Assembly: GCA_033063855.1 (NCBI GenBank)
Contig: CP093830.1
Span: 10,850,854-10,914,853, forward strand
Length of the DNA: 64,000 nt
Direction: 5' to 3'
Origin: Smittia aterrima
Taxonomy: Eukaryota; Arthropoda; Insecta; Diptera; Chironomidae
Part shown: positions 1 to 12,454 of the stretch, piece after piece
Layout of the letters: each line of letters opens with the position of its first letter
How positions within the stretch are numbered: position 1 is the stretch's first letter
Made by a program: the position numbers and the translations under genes
The notes under the pieces: model-generated
What the model was told of the DNA's origin: nothing
Database searches by the model: none
Seen by the model: only the letters and a program-made list of their open reading frames with translations

Positions 1-1954
1 ATCAGAGACGTGTCTGTAATTAATTGTATCTTGTTTTAAAATGTCACATACAGGAAGATCAAAGCAGAAATTCTCCATCATCTTGTTCTTGAATAATTTA
101 CGATGTTATTGAGGGTTTGCCGCAACGACATGTTTTACATGATGAAGAGAATTTCCAGGAAATGTTTCCTCTCTCAATTGCTGGTATTGACTTAAGCTTC
201 TTACCTTTCAGTGATGTTCATGTTTGCTATACAATTCTAACTCATACTCAGATCTAATTAACGTTCTCATTCGAATTTTATCAATAAATCACTTCATTGA
301 GCAATGTTTTTCTTGAGATTAAAGTTTTACTGAAAGAAAACTCAACTCAAGTCGATAAAACTATTGCTTAATGAATCGTATGGAATCAATCTTCCTTCGA
401 GCTACTTTGCTTGCCTTGCCTTTCATCACTCGAGCGAGGGTACAAAATTAATTGCTGTTTGAGATAATAAAACTATTTATGGGATTGCGAGTGAGAGGGA
501 AATAATTTCCACACGAGTCACTTGTTTCTCTAAAACTTTGTTCGAGATATTCTCACTCATAAACATCGAGTTCGTCCTACTCGCTTTAGGCTTTGTGTAG
601 ACAAACATTTCCGAAGTTAATCAAGCTGCCATGAATCGTGGGCGTTTAGAAATTTCTATAAATGAGAAATTTTCCACTCGGGTTTTCACCATTTTCACAG
701 GCGGTCTGCGGATTCCGAGTGAAATTTTAATTAAACTCTAAATCCTTTGCGTCAGTGCGAGAGACTGAAAGCAATTCACAGAACCTGTATGCAACGAAAC
801 CGATTGCATTCACCAAAAAAGCAATTAGATTACTCTGATGGAGACATCAAACCTTTTGGAAATAGCTCGAAGTGGAATTAATTAAACTTTCACCAAACAT
901 TTACTTTTGAAAATATTTTTGCGCCTCTTACCTCAAAGGAGGATTTTTTCGATTTGAGCTCATTGCAAACGTAAAACTTTCCAATCACATCAGATCTTGT
1001 AAAAAGTGAGGTTTTGTGTTTTTTTTGCTGACTTCTCCACCAACATTCTGCTCGTTCTCTCTCTCGAGGACGAGATTGTGCTGATGATTGGAAATGTTTT
1101 CATATAAACAAGTAAAAAATTCTGTGTAAATTGCCATTTTCCTTTCGAAGGAGAAACGTTGAATGGACGAAAATGTTAAAACATTTCTCATGTTTTCTGA
1201 GCCAGGACAACACGAGAAGAAGCTTTTATAATTCGATTTAGTTTTTATTCTCAAGGATATTTGTGTTGATTGCTCTTTCTTACACGACAATGAGTTTCCG
1301 CTTTGCTCATCGCTTTCCTTGACGTCATGAGAAAGGTGAAGAGCTTTGTCTTTAAGAAGATTCTCAATTTGTTTTTCTTTCAACATCAATTAATCACAAG
1401 CGATCGTTGCTTTCGCTTCTTCATTAGATTTTAATGCTTTTCTCTTGTCTTCTTTCTTCTGAGATTCCAAATTGCTTTCGCTCTCGATAGCTCAACTTTT
1501 TCTATTTCAGATCAATTCCAATCGGATTAGCATTGAGCAATTCAATCAACGAAATCTGCGAATAATTCTCTCGATCGAATGAAAGCACGAAATTCTTCTA
1601 AGCGCCATCGAGATTTGAAGATTGATGAATGTTTGCATGCAAATTGTGTGCATGTTTTGTGTCTAAACGCGTAAAGATTCGAAATCCCAAACGTGATCGA
1701 TTGCTTTTTTCCACTTTTTCAACACAGTCGAGCTTGCGTCTCTCCTTGCCATTGAAATCGATTTCAGCTTAAAATAAACCGTCACGAGGTTTGCTAAAGC
1801 GGAATAAAGCTTCCTCCCAAACAACAAAGCAAGAAGAGAAAGTTTCAAACAGTTTCTCGATTCATCGCGTTGTCTCAAAGGACGACAAGGAGGAGTTTTG
1901 TGTTTTCCTTAAGAAAATTAAAGATTTCTTGCTCGAAGGAGAAAAAAGAAGTTT
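1..1954. other. Gene-poor stretch, no supported gene
   Basis: I see no exon with a recognisable domain here. The longest open frame (985-1389, minus, 134 codons) is rich in Lys, Ser and Glu and has no family signature. It is most likely a chance frame. The DNA is AT-rich with many short purine or pyrimidine runs, like the rest of the intergenic sequence in this window. Confidence 0.6.
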
Positions 1955-2240
1955 AATCCTCAAGCAATTTATCATTTTAACAAATTAGTGTACATTCTCT
2001 CACCGGAACCCAAACGTTCCAAGAATTTTCCTTCGATTCAAAGGATTCAGCTTCCAATAAAATCCATTATCGTTTTATTGGGATGTTATACATAGATGAA
2101 TCACCTCACTGAACACTGTTTCACATTTCGCCTTCACATGCTCTTCCTCTCTTTGCCTTCTGCTCGGGAGATAACATAAAACTATTGCCTAATCAACCGG
2201 ATAAAATTAATTTCGCATTCGCTGAATGAAACCAGATGTA
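1955..2240 (+). repeat. Inverted-repeat island X3, left copy
   Basis: About 285 bp here recur in reverse complement at about 53385-53672. The inner part, from the segment tacattctctcaccggaacc to the segment aaccggataaaattaatttc, is nearly identical. Both outer ends fade through substitutions and small indels. No open frame of note lies inside. It is collinear with the Beat-containing islands (set X) and lies about 6.8 kb beyond the 3' end of Beat copy A. It may be a conserved non-coding element, a duplicated fragment or a dispersed repeat. Confidence 0.85.
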
Positions 2241-5200
2241 ACGACTTTGCAGAGAAATTCAGTTTTAATCTGAGATGACATAAAATAAATTAAAATCTTT
2301 CTTTGAAATGTTCAGCAAAACGAATTGATTGAGACATCTAGGAAATTCCTTTTTGCTTATCCTGCAGTCGATTGAAGTGTAATTAAGTCATTTTGCATTT
2401 ATATTCGTTATTGTTGAATGAAAATGTTATTTGCAAATCAATTCAGCTTGACATTAATTACAATTGCGGATTCAAATTTTCAACTCAACTGTCGATTCGG
2501 CTTTTGGTTATTTAATTAACAATTTGATTGAGTTATGATAGTTTGTTGTTTCAAGATTTATGTTTCATCGACTCGATGACGACAATGCTTTAAGCTTCCC
2601 TGCTCAGAAAATCAAAAGATTAAAATGTAATGAGTTTTCTTTCTACTTCAGCGATGAAAGTTTTTTTTTATTAATTTTCTTAGTTCGTCCTCGACATTTC
2701 TGTAATAACATTTTTTGCTACGCTTGGCGACGTAATCTTCTGCCTTGACGATTTCTTGACTTTGCCAGTGGCGGATTTCTAGTTTCTTGTATGAAGTTAA
2801 GAAGTTGTTCACTGATTGTGAATCGGATGCTGACGATTATTCCCCTAAGTTCCTAACTTTACGTAGCTTGTGAACAACAAGATCTCAATAATCAGGTCAC
2901 AGTTCCATTCCATGTCTTCGAAAGAAAGAAGACAAAGTGATAAGAAAAAACTCATAAAGTAATTTAATTTTAAAACTCAACATTTTTCTCACTTAATAAC
3001 CGAGGAAAGTGCTGATATTAATGTTTTTGTTCTACTAAGAGCTCCGTTTTCTCTCAAGTTAATTACAATAAAGAAATATTTTTTAATCTCAATATCTCAA
3101 ACTGTCATAATCAGCTGCAAATTAATTTGCACCACTCGATTCTAATTCAATTAAAATTCAATTAAGCACACAATGGATTTGATCGAGGTTGGTGATGGAC
3201 TCGAGGTCTACGCTTTCCCTGAGCTTCTCTTCTTACAGAAAAGTTTTAATTAGATTGAAGTCCATTAATTCAACGTTTTCAATATTCTGTCTCGACCATT
3301 AATTTCTCAACTCAAATGAATAATGGCGATCAACATTTTCCCACGAAGCTGAAGTGAAATTTCTTGCACATTCTTTTGATAAATCTTCTGAAAACTCTCT
3401 TCTCTTACAATGAATTATTGCTTTTTTGTGCTTGCTAACAAGACACGGGTAAATGTTTTTGCGTGAGAGAAGAAGTATTTTTTTACAATTTATTGCTCTC
3501 GGTGCAAAGTTAATGAATTGCAGAAGAGAGCTTGATTAACTGAGGACGAGCGCGGTGTTGGGATAATTTGTATACTTGTGGTTGAAAAAATCGCCACTCA
3601 GCCGCACGTATTGATTTCACATCGCCACAACATTTCAACTGGGAAAACCATAATTAGCTGAGGAAGCTTTCGCTTCAGTGAAACGGAAAAAGGAGGAAAA
3701 TCGTCGAAATACTTGAAATCACTCGTGAAGAGGCAAATTTGAGTCTTGACCTTTTCTCTCCCCTTCTTCTGTTGGGAATAAATGTGAAAAGGGTCGCGTC
3801 GACAATATGCTAAAAGAGACTTAGTCGGTTCGGCAAAAATTGACCGCATATTGAAGCTTCGACCACATTTTAGGGCTTAATTTTATTCATAAACTTTTTT
3901 CTCTTCTCTACTCCAACTGCTCCTCAACCGGATAAAACAGTTGATTATTTATCGAGTCTGGCATATTTTTAATCCCTCCCGAAAAATCATTCGATCGTAT
4001 AACAAAATATTTTCATTTTTTTTTCACTGAAAAATCCTTTTTCTAGTTCGCAAAACCACTCTCGAATCCCTCGCGACCATACGCAGCAGCAGCAGGCGGG
4101 CGAAATCCGATCTGAGTTACAACAACAAACAATGCACGGATATTTATTGCTGTACGAACAAGTTGCTGGACATGAGTGGATGTTATGTAGGAAGTTTTGA
4201 TAAAATTCAATTTATTTATTTAGCATCGATAGCAGCAGCGCTTGTAGTGCGAATGCTCTCTCGCTTTGTTCAACGATATAATTGCTCGCGAAACAAATGA
4301 TTTTCGAATTATGATTCCGCACAATCGATTAAAATGCAGTTCTCCTCATCTCGAGAGCGATAAAAAATTAATTGAAATTATTATAATCGCTTTTGTTCCA
4401 CAACAATGACTGCAGATGAGAAAGTTTCATCGCCGCTCTAAATTTTTCTGCGGCTTCGTTCCGATGTTGTTGCCAGGTCAAGCGTGCTTTCTGCTCCCAC
4501 AGAGCTTTTTTCTTCCACCGCCAGACAGCCAAAGACAAGATAATTGTTTTTCAACTTCTTATTCAATGTGCTAGAAGTGAATTGAATAATGAAAAGCTGA
4601 TTCTGGTTCAATGATCTCGAGTTTTATTTTCGAACCTGAATGAAAACAGAACTGCTCGTCGAATAAAAGTAAATTTATGTCCTAACATGTCTCAATCTTT
4701 TTTGAATAAATTTCTGAGCCCAGGTATCTAGACGACAACTTCAATGTTTTCTCTTCTTCTCGACACGGACTGTCATAACGCACAAGGATAATCACAAAGT
4801 CAAATATTATTTCAAGCCTCGCAAATTGAGCTGTTTTGCTGTTTTCAACGATAAACCTTTCATCAAATAGAATCATCTGACAGGTAAACATTCATCGAGT
4901 TTTTAATGCTTCGTTGGAAATAAAAAAACATTTCGCTATTCATCATAAAAATCCGTTTGTAGCAATGAAATGTTTAACGAACTGTAGATTGCAGTAAATA
5001 TTTCTGTCACGTTTTTATTTTCAAGACCAGTGAATCCTTTCACCCTTTTCCTCTCCTTTAACCATTCATAAAAATTCTTTTTGTTTGCTTTCTATGGTTG
5101 CAATAAATAAAATTGTGCGAAACTTCATGTCAGAATCAATTTTCCCAATGAACTATTGACATTGAAACCTTTTTTCTCTCTTTATTGTGCATGTCCTGAA

Positions 5201-5765
5201 ATAGCTTCGTGACATCTCGTGATGGTCAAAAACTGAGTCATCAAGAGAACATTCTTGTTGTCTCATTGAAGCAGATTTCCTCATTCATTTTGAATGCTCT
5301 TTGTGTTCGGCATTAAGCTTCATAAATTTCATTTTTATGAGACGAGATTGTGATGATAACAAATTTAATACATGAGAAGAAGCAAGACTGGAGCTGTGGA
5401 GCGACACAGACGCTTCGTGTTCATTTTAATGGAGAAAAAAAAATGAAGGCCGGGGCAAGGAAGACAAAAAAGAATTTTTTCCACATGAAAATTGTTGTTT
5501 ATGTTTCATTAATTTTAATTTATGTCGCTCGCTGCTGTTTACGTGCTACAAAGCTTTCGACGAAGCCGCCTATGTTTGTGTTAACAGGAAGCAGCAAACA
5601 ATGCTTTATCTTTATCATTTATGCACGATTTCTAATCTTGCGAAGCTTCCAAAACATTTTATTTCATTGTTTGTCTTATAGAAAATGTACGAGGAGCAAG
5701 ATGAACTTGTTCCTCGAGTTTCATGAGACATTTTATTATATTTTCATTTCGAGCATCTCAAGCTT
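2241..5765. other. Gene-poor stretch, no supported gene
   Basis: No recognisable exon is present. A short CAG run lies near 4084-4095 and another AGCAGCAGC run near 4228-4238. An open frame at 5350-5826 (plus, 158 codons) has one hydrophobic segment (around VVYVSLILIYVA) but no family match that I can see. It runs into the tandem repeat that follows, so I do not call it a gene. Confidence 0.55.
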
Positions 5766-8310
5766 TCAGCTTAGGGGCGGGGAGGTGTTGAGGATTGCAT
5801 TTATCAGACGAGCAATTTTCCACTGACAGATCTGTCAACAACTTTCCAGTATCAACTCTGTACATCGACATCGATTTAAAGTTTCGCTTCGCATTCTTTT
5901 CTCGTAACTGAAATGAAAATTTCCTCAACTGGAAAATGGCAAATTAAATTGTTGCCATTTCAATTTCCACTCCCTCAGATGGCATCCAATTCAAACAAAG
6001 AAGCAAGCGAGGATGAAGGAGAAGAAGACAAGAAGCAAAAGTTTGCTTTCGCAAAGTACATCCAATTTAATAAGACGCAACGAAACAAAAGAAACGAGTG
6101 GATGGATCACTTCAAAATAAATAAACAATGAAATAAAGAACCGTGAAAAGCCAGCCGCTCTAAGTAAGAAGAAGCTCTTTGACAGCAAATAAAGTCATAT
6201 TAAGATTTAAGCCCCATGTGTGTGCTTAAAGGGAGGATAACGAGTAAGACTTTTCACTCTCAACAGTCGAATAGAAGGCGAAGATAAAGAATTTATTTAT
6301 AAAAAGATTTGCCATTGTATTTTAGAGATTTAAGGATTGCTCAATGTTGTGAGGCTTCTGTATTCTTACACTTTCTTGGTTTCTTTTTAAAGAAAAATAA
6401 ATGCTGAGCCTTCAAACGTTTCTCCATGAAATGCAAAATTCTGAAAGTAAAAGTGAGCGATGCTTAAATTTGAAGCCAATGGATCGATACAGAGAGAGTT
6501 CAAAGTTCAACAAAGTTCAAGTTTATGTCAATTGCGAGTGATCTCGAGTCAGATCAGTTTTCTAAAGCTCAAAGAGTTCATTGAGTAAAAAAGCTGCGAT
6601 AGATAAGCTTATGCAAACATCGAACCATATTCAAGTCAATATTTGTCTTGACTGAAACCTATGACTGATTGAGAACCTGAACCGAAATTGTAATTACTTC
6701 TTGTGATACAATTTGTCTTAAACAAATGTTTACTGTGAAACCATAAAGTTTATCGATTTCTGTCAAAGAAACTGCGGTCATTTTCATTTACAACTTCGAA
6801 ACTCTCTGAGAATGAATTCATCACAATTAGCTGTTTACTTCTTAGAAGCTCATGACAGGAAGAATGTTGTAACAGTTTCTCTTCGAACAGGAATCGAACT
6901 TGGAATTTGTCAGATGCTTCTCTTTCTTTTCTTTGGTCAAATTGATTTTGTCTTTAAATGGTTCTTAAAGAATGAATCTAGAGAAACCATCTTGAACTAA
7001 TTTCTTCCGTCGATTTCATGGACGAGCAATTTTCCACTGACAGATCTTTCGCTTGAAGGGGCGGGGAAAGGTGTTAAATCTTTTTCGTTTATCAGACGAG
7101 CAATTTTCCACTGACAGATCTGTCAACAACTTTCCAGTATCAACTCTGTACATCGACATCGATTTAAAGTTTCGCTTCGCATTCTTTTCTCGTAACTGAA
7201 ATGAAAATTTCCTCAACTGGAAAATGGCAAATTAAATTGTTGCCATTTCAATTTCCACTCCCTCAGATGGCATCCAATTCAAACAAAGAAGCAAGCGAGG
7301 ATGAAGGAGAAGAAGACAAGAAGCAAAAGTTTGCTTTCGCAAAGTACATCCAATTTAATAAGACGCAACGAAACAAAAGAAACGAGTGGATGGATCACTT
7401 CAAAATAAATAAACAATGAAATAAAGAACCGTGAAAAGCCAGCCGCTCTAAGTAAGAAGAAGCTCTTTGACAGCAAATAAAGTCATATTAAGATTTAAGC
7501 CCCATGTGTGTGCTTAAAGGGAGGATAACGAGTAAGACTTTTCACTCTCAACAGTCGAATAGAAGGCGAAGATAAAGAATTTATTTATAAAAAGATTTGC
7601 CATTGTATTTTAGAGATTTAAGGATTGCTCAATGTTGTGAGGCTTCTGTATTCTTACACTTTCTTGGTTTCTTTTTAAAGAAAAATAAATGCTGAGCCTA
7701 CAAACGTTTCTCCATGAAATGCAAAATTCTGAAAGTAAAAGTGAGCGATGCTTAAATTTGAAGCCAATGGATCGATACAGAGAGAGTTCAAAGTTCAACA
7801 AGGTTCAAGTTTATGTCAAATGCGAGTCAGATCGAGTCAGATCAGTTTTCTAAAGCTCAAAGAGTTCATTGAGTAAAAAAGCTGCGATAGATAAGCTTTT
7901 GCGAACATCGAACCATATTCAAGTCAATATTTGTCTTGACTGAAACCTATGACTGGTTGAGAACCTGAACCGAAATTGTAATTACTTCTTGTGATACAAT
8001 TTGTCTTAAACAAATGTTTACTGTGAAACCATAAAGTTTATCGATTTCTGTCAAAGAAACTGCGGTAATTTTCATTTACAACTTCGAAACTCTCTGAGAA
8101 TGAATTCATCACAATTAGCTGTTACTTCTTAGAAGCTCATGACAGGAAGAATGTTGTAACAGTTTCTCTTCGAACAAATCGAACTTGGAATTTGTCAGAT
8201 GCTTCTCTTTCTTTTCTTTGGTCAAATTGATTTTGTCTTTAAACCTGAAATAGTTCTTCAAAGAATGAAACTCTAGAGAAACCATCTTCGAACTAATTTC
8301 TTCCGTTCGA
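5766..8310 (+). repeat. Direct tandem duplication, about 1288-bp unit, two copies
   Basis: The sequence starting at 5803 (atcagacgagcaattttcca) starts again at 7091, an offset of 1288 bases, and the two copies run in parallel to about 7014 and 8310. They are nearly identical for the first 900 bases. Small indels and substitutions build up near the distal end (around 6880-7000 versus 8120-8300). The junction at 7015-7090 carries an extra partial copy of the unit start (gacgagcaattttccactga at 7020) beside a GGGGCGGGG-containing stretch that also occurs at 5774. Both copies contain the same 72-codon open frame (5913-6131 and 7201-7419). It is lysine/glutamate-rich and unrecognised, and its identity says nothing about selection because the duplication is recent. 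Confidence 0.9.
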
Positions 8311-8879
8311 TCGAAAACTGGAATGAACTCGATAACTTTTCATGTCACTGACCAGCTTCAATGTTTCGTTGAAGAAAGTTTAAATCTTTTTCGTTTTAAA
8401 TCATTTTAAACTTAATCGAATTTTCATCAAAAAGTCGCTCAATACTTTAGAACTGCAGAGGTGATAAGCTTAACTTAAGTCACAAACTTTAAGATTTAAA
8501 GCGATTACGAAAATCGTAAGACTTTGTCGTTTAACTTTTAAGAAAGTGTTTCTATGAACGAAGCTAAACGATCGTGAACAAAGTGTTCCCTGTTGTCACG
8601 ATATGTTCAAAATGTTTTTAATCAACTCAAACTCTTGACTCGGAAAACATTTATTGTCCAACTCTCGTACGACACAATACAATTGAAATGTCAAATTAAA
8701 TCTCGAGCTTAACGAGACTGACGTAAAAGTTTTAACAATGTGAAGCATGGTTGGCGTTGATTTCTGGAAAAGTTTCTCTCGGCTGCAAAATGAACAAACT
8801 GAAAATATTCTAATGTTAATGTAATTACCAATTAAAATGTTGCGAAAATTGTAAAACATGCAATTAAAAGTTTTCATCA
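8311..8879. other. Gene-poor stretch between tandem repeat and Beat copy A
   Basis: No recognisable gene. A frame at 8596-8880 (minus, 94 codons) has no family signature. The stretch begins just after the tandem repeat and ends at the 3' limit of detectable similarity with the region downstream of Beat copy B. Confidence 0.5.
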
Positions 8880-10915
8880 ATTTTCATTTTATTGATAACA
8901 AATCTCTCGAGGATTCTTTTTCATTTCCGACACAAAGAACATTTTCTCTTAAACTTCCGATTCTGCTTCTTAAAATTTGTTTTTCAATCGCAACACAAAA
9001 TTATTTTTCATTTAAAATCACTTAGGTTGTTGTAGCTTGGCTCTGATAAGTATTTACAGTTCTCCTGCTGGAGATTGCATAATTGATGAACACGAAGATG
9101 CTTAACAGAAGCAGCGAGTTTGATGTTGCGCTGCTCCGAGCTAAGAAGAAAATGCAAAAGAGAAACAAGAAAAACATTTTGAAGAGCTCTTCACTTAACC
9201 ATAACTTTCTCATTTATCGTTGATCGTAAATAATCATAAATAAAACTGAACTGAAGAACAAGAAAATCAGCTTTTCCATGCAAATTTATTCACAACAACA
9301 ACACAAAAAGAAAATTTATGGAATTTTCCTCGAGCGATTTTCTCTCGTTACTTTTCGTTCTTGACGCTCAAGTTAGTTTTCCTCGATGCCCAAGCTACTG
9401 CATCAATTTAACTTCATGATTGCCACTAATAAACTCTTGAGAAGATAAACGATTCTCGAGTGAAACAAAAGGAAATTCCATAAACTAATAAAGCCACAAG
9501 TCTTTACCTGAATTCTTCCAGTTAATTAACTTTTGATTCCTCAGTTCATCCCACGACGACACGTAGAACATGCGATTTGACTCTCGAATCTGTAATGGGA
9601 TCTTCGGGATCTGCGCGACGCACTTCACGTGAACTTTGCCATCGCCGATGAACGGATTGATTTCCTTATCTACGCGAAAACGAATTTCTAAACTACGTTG
9701 CACTAACTTAAAGCCATAAGCTTCGATGGTTGACTCGTGATACGGTTGAAGCATTTCTGGATTAGCCTTTTGCTCGTTGATGTACCACGCGAGAATCGGC
9801 GGTGGAAACGAAAAGTCTGAAGTGCAATTTCCAAATAGAAACTCATTCTCGTTATAATGCTTCTCGACACCCTCGATCTTTGGATTGTGTTGTGGAAGAG
9901 CTAGAAGCAAAAAAAGAAAACGAAAGAAAGTTTACAAGAAGATTCATTGAAGCTAATTCATTTCCTTTTGCCCAGGCCTCCATTTGACGAGGTCTTCATG
10001 ATGAGAAATAAATTATTCATCGGCGATGTTTTTATAACGAATAACTTTTAATTGCTTCCCTTCTCGACGTGGCTTCGCATTGCCAAAACAACTTGTTTAT
10101 TCATGTCGAAGCTCTTTGCGTTTGGTGATTGAAATTCTTCAAACAACAAGCGACCGCCTTACGATTTATGTTCTCAAGTCTTTAGTTGTTTACTTACCGG
10201 CAACTGTCATGTTGCTCGTCTCGTGTGAGAGTTTAAATTCCGGAGCATCACCGGACACTTCACAGCGATAAGCGCCTGACGATTCACTTCCCAGGTTGTC
10301 TAAATGAATTGTACAGAACTTCTCGTTGCATGTGTGATCATTGCCAACGTGAACTCCCTCGACACTGAAAATCATATTCTGTTGAGTTGGCATCAAAGGC
10401 GCGTACCTGCAATGCATTCGTTCATTTAATATTCGAATTGATTATGCTGTTGTGAGATAAAAATTCAAATGAAAGCTTTAAAAGCTTCTCGTTGCATGGA
10501 AATTGTTGGCAGATGAGTTTCACATCATTCAACTTTGATAACAACGATTCAACTGAACTCACCTGTAAAATTCCTTTTCGTTCTTGTACCATTTCACTGA
10601 ATTCAACTTCTGCTGTCCAATGTTGTAACTACACGATAACGTGACTACATCTCGCACATCAACGAAAGGAGGCACGATTATGTTGGTGATGTGGAGGGTT
10701 CGTGTGATGGGCAGAACTTCAAACGAGAGAGAAATGAAAATTAATTTGTCAGCTTGAAGTTCTTTTCGTTTCACCGAGAAATTCATTAACATTTTTGTAT
10801 TTGAAAGCAGATCCGACTCAAAGCGCTTAAGCTAGCCTCGCTAATTAATAAAACGCTAATTATCTCCACTGCTCTAAAGCTCAAATTTCAATTTCGTTGA
10901 TGAATGAAGCTCCGT
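8880..10915 (-). repeat. Inverted-repeat island X1 (copy A), Beat exons 2-5
   Basis: This block is the reverse complement of about 45545-47545. Within 9022-10792 the coordinates of the two copies add up to 56456 at every exon boundary tested, so there are no net indels over about 1.8 kb, introns included. The one protein-level change in the shared open frames (Met versus Ile near 9178/47278) lies in an intron. Outside the core both ends decay: the 3' side through several substitutions and indels to about 8880, and the 5' side from about 10862 to 10915. Confidence 0.92.
8888..8893 (-). terminator. Polyadenylation signal AATAAA of Beat copy A
   Basis: AATAAA on the minus strand, about 130 nt after the stop codon of Beat copy A. 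The same motif, in the similar context gttatcaataaaat, follows copy B at 47527. The surrounding 3' sequences have diverged, so conservation of the motif suggests that it is used. Confidence 0.55.
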
Positions 10916-11406
10916 AGCGATAGCTAAAAGCATATCCATCACGTCGTTTTCACTGTCCGTCTTGTTTTATAAAGCGAACTTTACAGAAACAAACTTTTCG
11001 AGGAAAATAATTTGAAAAGTTTGCTCTCGCTCTTTTTATTTCTAGCAATTCACAATTGTTAAGTTCCCAGCTTGTGCTTGTGGCTATTTTTATGTCTCAA
11101 TAAAGACTTTGTTAGTGTAGACGAAAGCTTCAACTTTCATTTGGCTCTCTCTCCACGAGGCCAAAGAATAACAAACTTGTCCAGCGTGAGAATTTATTCA
11201 GAATAAACTCGAGCTTTTAAAAATATCCAAACGAGAAAGTTGACATTTATTGAGTTTCCTTCCGAGAAATTTCGAAGTCACAAGCTTTAACTACGCTGCT
11301 ACTTCCTCAAGGTCGCCAAGGAAAAGGTTTCAAAAGTGTCAAACTTACTCGAAATCAAAACGCTCAGCACGTAGAATAATTTGTCCTTGGCTTTAAAATG
11401 TTCCAT
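9022..11406 (-). CDS. Beaten path-like Ig-domain protein, copy A
   Basis: Five coding exons on the minus strand: 11406-11349, 10716-10563, 10406-10198, 9900-9508 and 9140-9022, encoding about 310 residues. Exon 1 encodes a signal peptide (MEHFKAKDKLFYVLSVLIS) and ends at a GTAAGT donor. Exons 2-3 form an Ig V-like domain with the Beat hallmarks LSCSYN, VKWYKNEKEFYRYAP and SGAYRCEVSGDAPEF. Exon 4 is a second Ig-like domain (FGNCTS, ILAWYIN, VKCVAQIP). Exon 5 gives a hydrophobic segment (NSLLLLSIFVFINYAI) near the C-terminus, followed by a short polar tail, consistent with a membrane anchor. In Drosophila, Beat proteins are neuronal guidance molecules that bind Side-family receptors. Exons 2-5 encode the same protein as copy B at 45188-47434; only exon 1 differs. 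The exact Beat subgroup is not assigned. Confidence 0.87.
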
Positions 11407-12454
11407 GCCGAATTTCTATTCAAGGCTCATTTTCTGCCAGTAACTTTGTTTTAACAACCTCGCACGTTCTGATTTATCCATTAAAATTCCGGCAACTCTT
11501 AGTGATCCTTGAACATTTTATTCGTGCTCTCTGTTTTATTTTATTTTAAAAATTCAAAGAGCTTCTGCTTGAGAAAGTTTTCGCGGCTGCTTTTGCTCAA
11601 CTTTTGAATATCAATTCGGTTGTTAAAAATTCACGTTTTATTTCTTTTTATGTACTTCGTCATTTAGAGCTCAGTCACTGTTATCACTTGACGGGTGTGG
11701 CAATCAGCAAATCTTTATTATTTATCTCATATTTCTTTTAAACTCCTTCAATTTTACAGAAGCAAACCGACACTTGCTACGTTCGTTTGTAAACTGAATT
11801 GCTCTGGAAATATCTGAATGTGCAGCAGAACAAAACAAAGCATCTTTGATGAGAGGAGAATGGAACGACGTGAAAAACTCTCCACAGCATCATCTGCGCA
11901 AGTTCCTTCCACAGAATTTTCCTCCCTGGATTACCAAAAGCTTTAATACGAAGAAATTCCTTTGAGGATTGAACTCTACAAATCCTTGTAACTTAAAGTT
12001 TATTTCGTCTCGAGATAGACAACGATTTTCGACTGAATGGATTTGCTGATAAATTATGTTTGAGCTTCAATGTTTTTTTGTGCGGGGGGTTCACGTCTGA
12101 TTAAAGTTGTCTCCTTTTGTCAAAGATGATGCGAAATTGTCACAGTCGAATGGGATCAATTTCATTTGTCTATGGAGCACTCTAAGGCATAAAAACATTT
12201 CAATTTTAATATTCTATAAATTTCAATTCACGTTGACATTAAAAATTCATATTCAGACATAATTTTGCCTGTTTTATGTTTCGTTTTATGATTAATTTAA
12301 AAATTTATGGAGCGCATAAAAAGTTTCACAATTTCGAGAACAAGCGTCATGAGAGTTTGTTAATCAAACAGAATTTAATAGGAAAATGTCACTCGGATGA
12401 TTTCTATTCTGATCTGGAAATGTAATAAAATCTTTTGAGTCTTCTTCGTGCATC
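10916..12454. other. Diverged block: exon 1 and proximal upstream of Beat copy A
   Basis: About 1.54 kb flanked on both sides by near-identical inverted islands, but itself not alignable by eye with the matching 1.17 kb at 44376-45544. The only recognisable element is the signal-peptide exon at 11349-11406. It resembles the copy B exon in length, splice phase and the pattern FVLSIIVS versus YVLSVLIS. The core promoter and 5' UTR of copy A should lie in 11407-12454, but I could not identify a TATA box or initiator with confidence. Confidence 0.7.

Noticed and set aside
985..1389. 134-codon frame, minus strand
   Set aside because: Low-complexity charged composition, no domain, signal peptide or convincing splice sites. 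Chance frames of this length are expected in 64 kb.
5350..5826. 158-codon frame, plus strand, with a hydrophobic segment
   Set aside because: No family signature, and its end overlaps the start of the tandem repeat, where the other copy has no such frame.
5913..6131. 72-codon frame repeated exactly at 7201-7419
   Set aside because: Exact repetition follows from the recent tandem duplication. The frame is Lys/Glu-rich with no recognised features, so identity is not evidence of coding.
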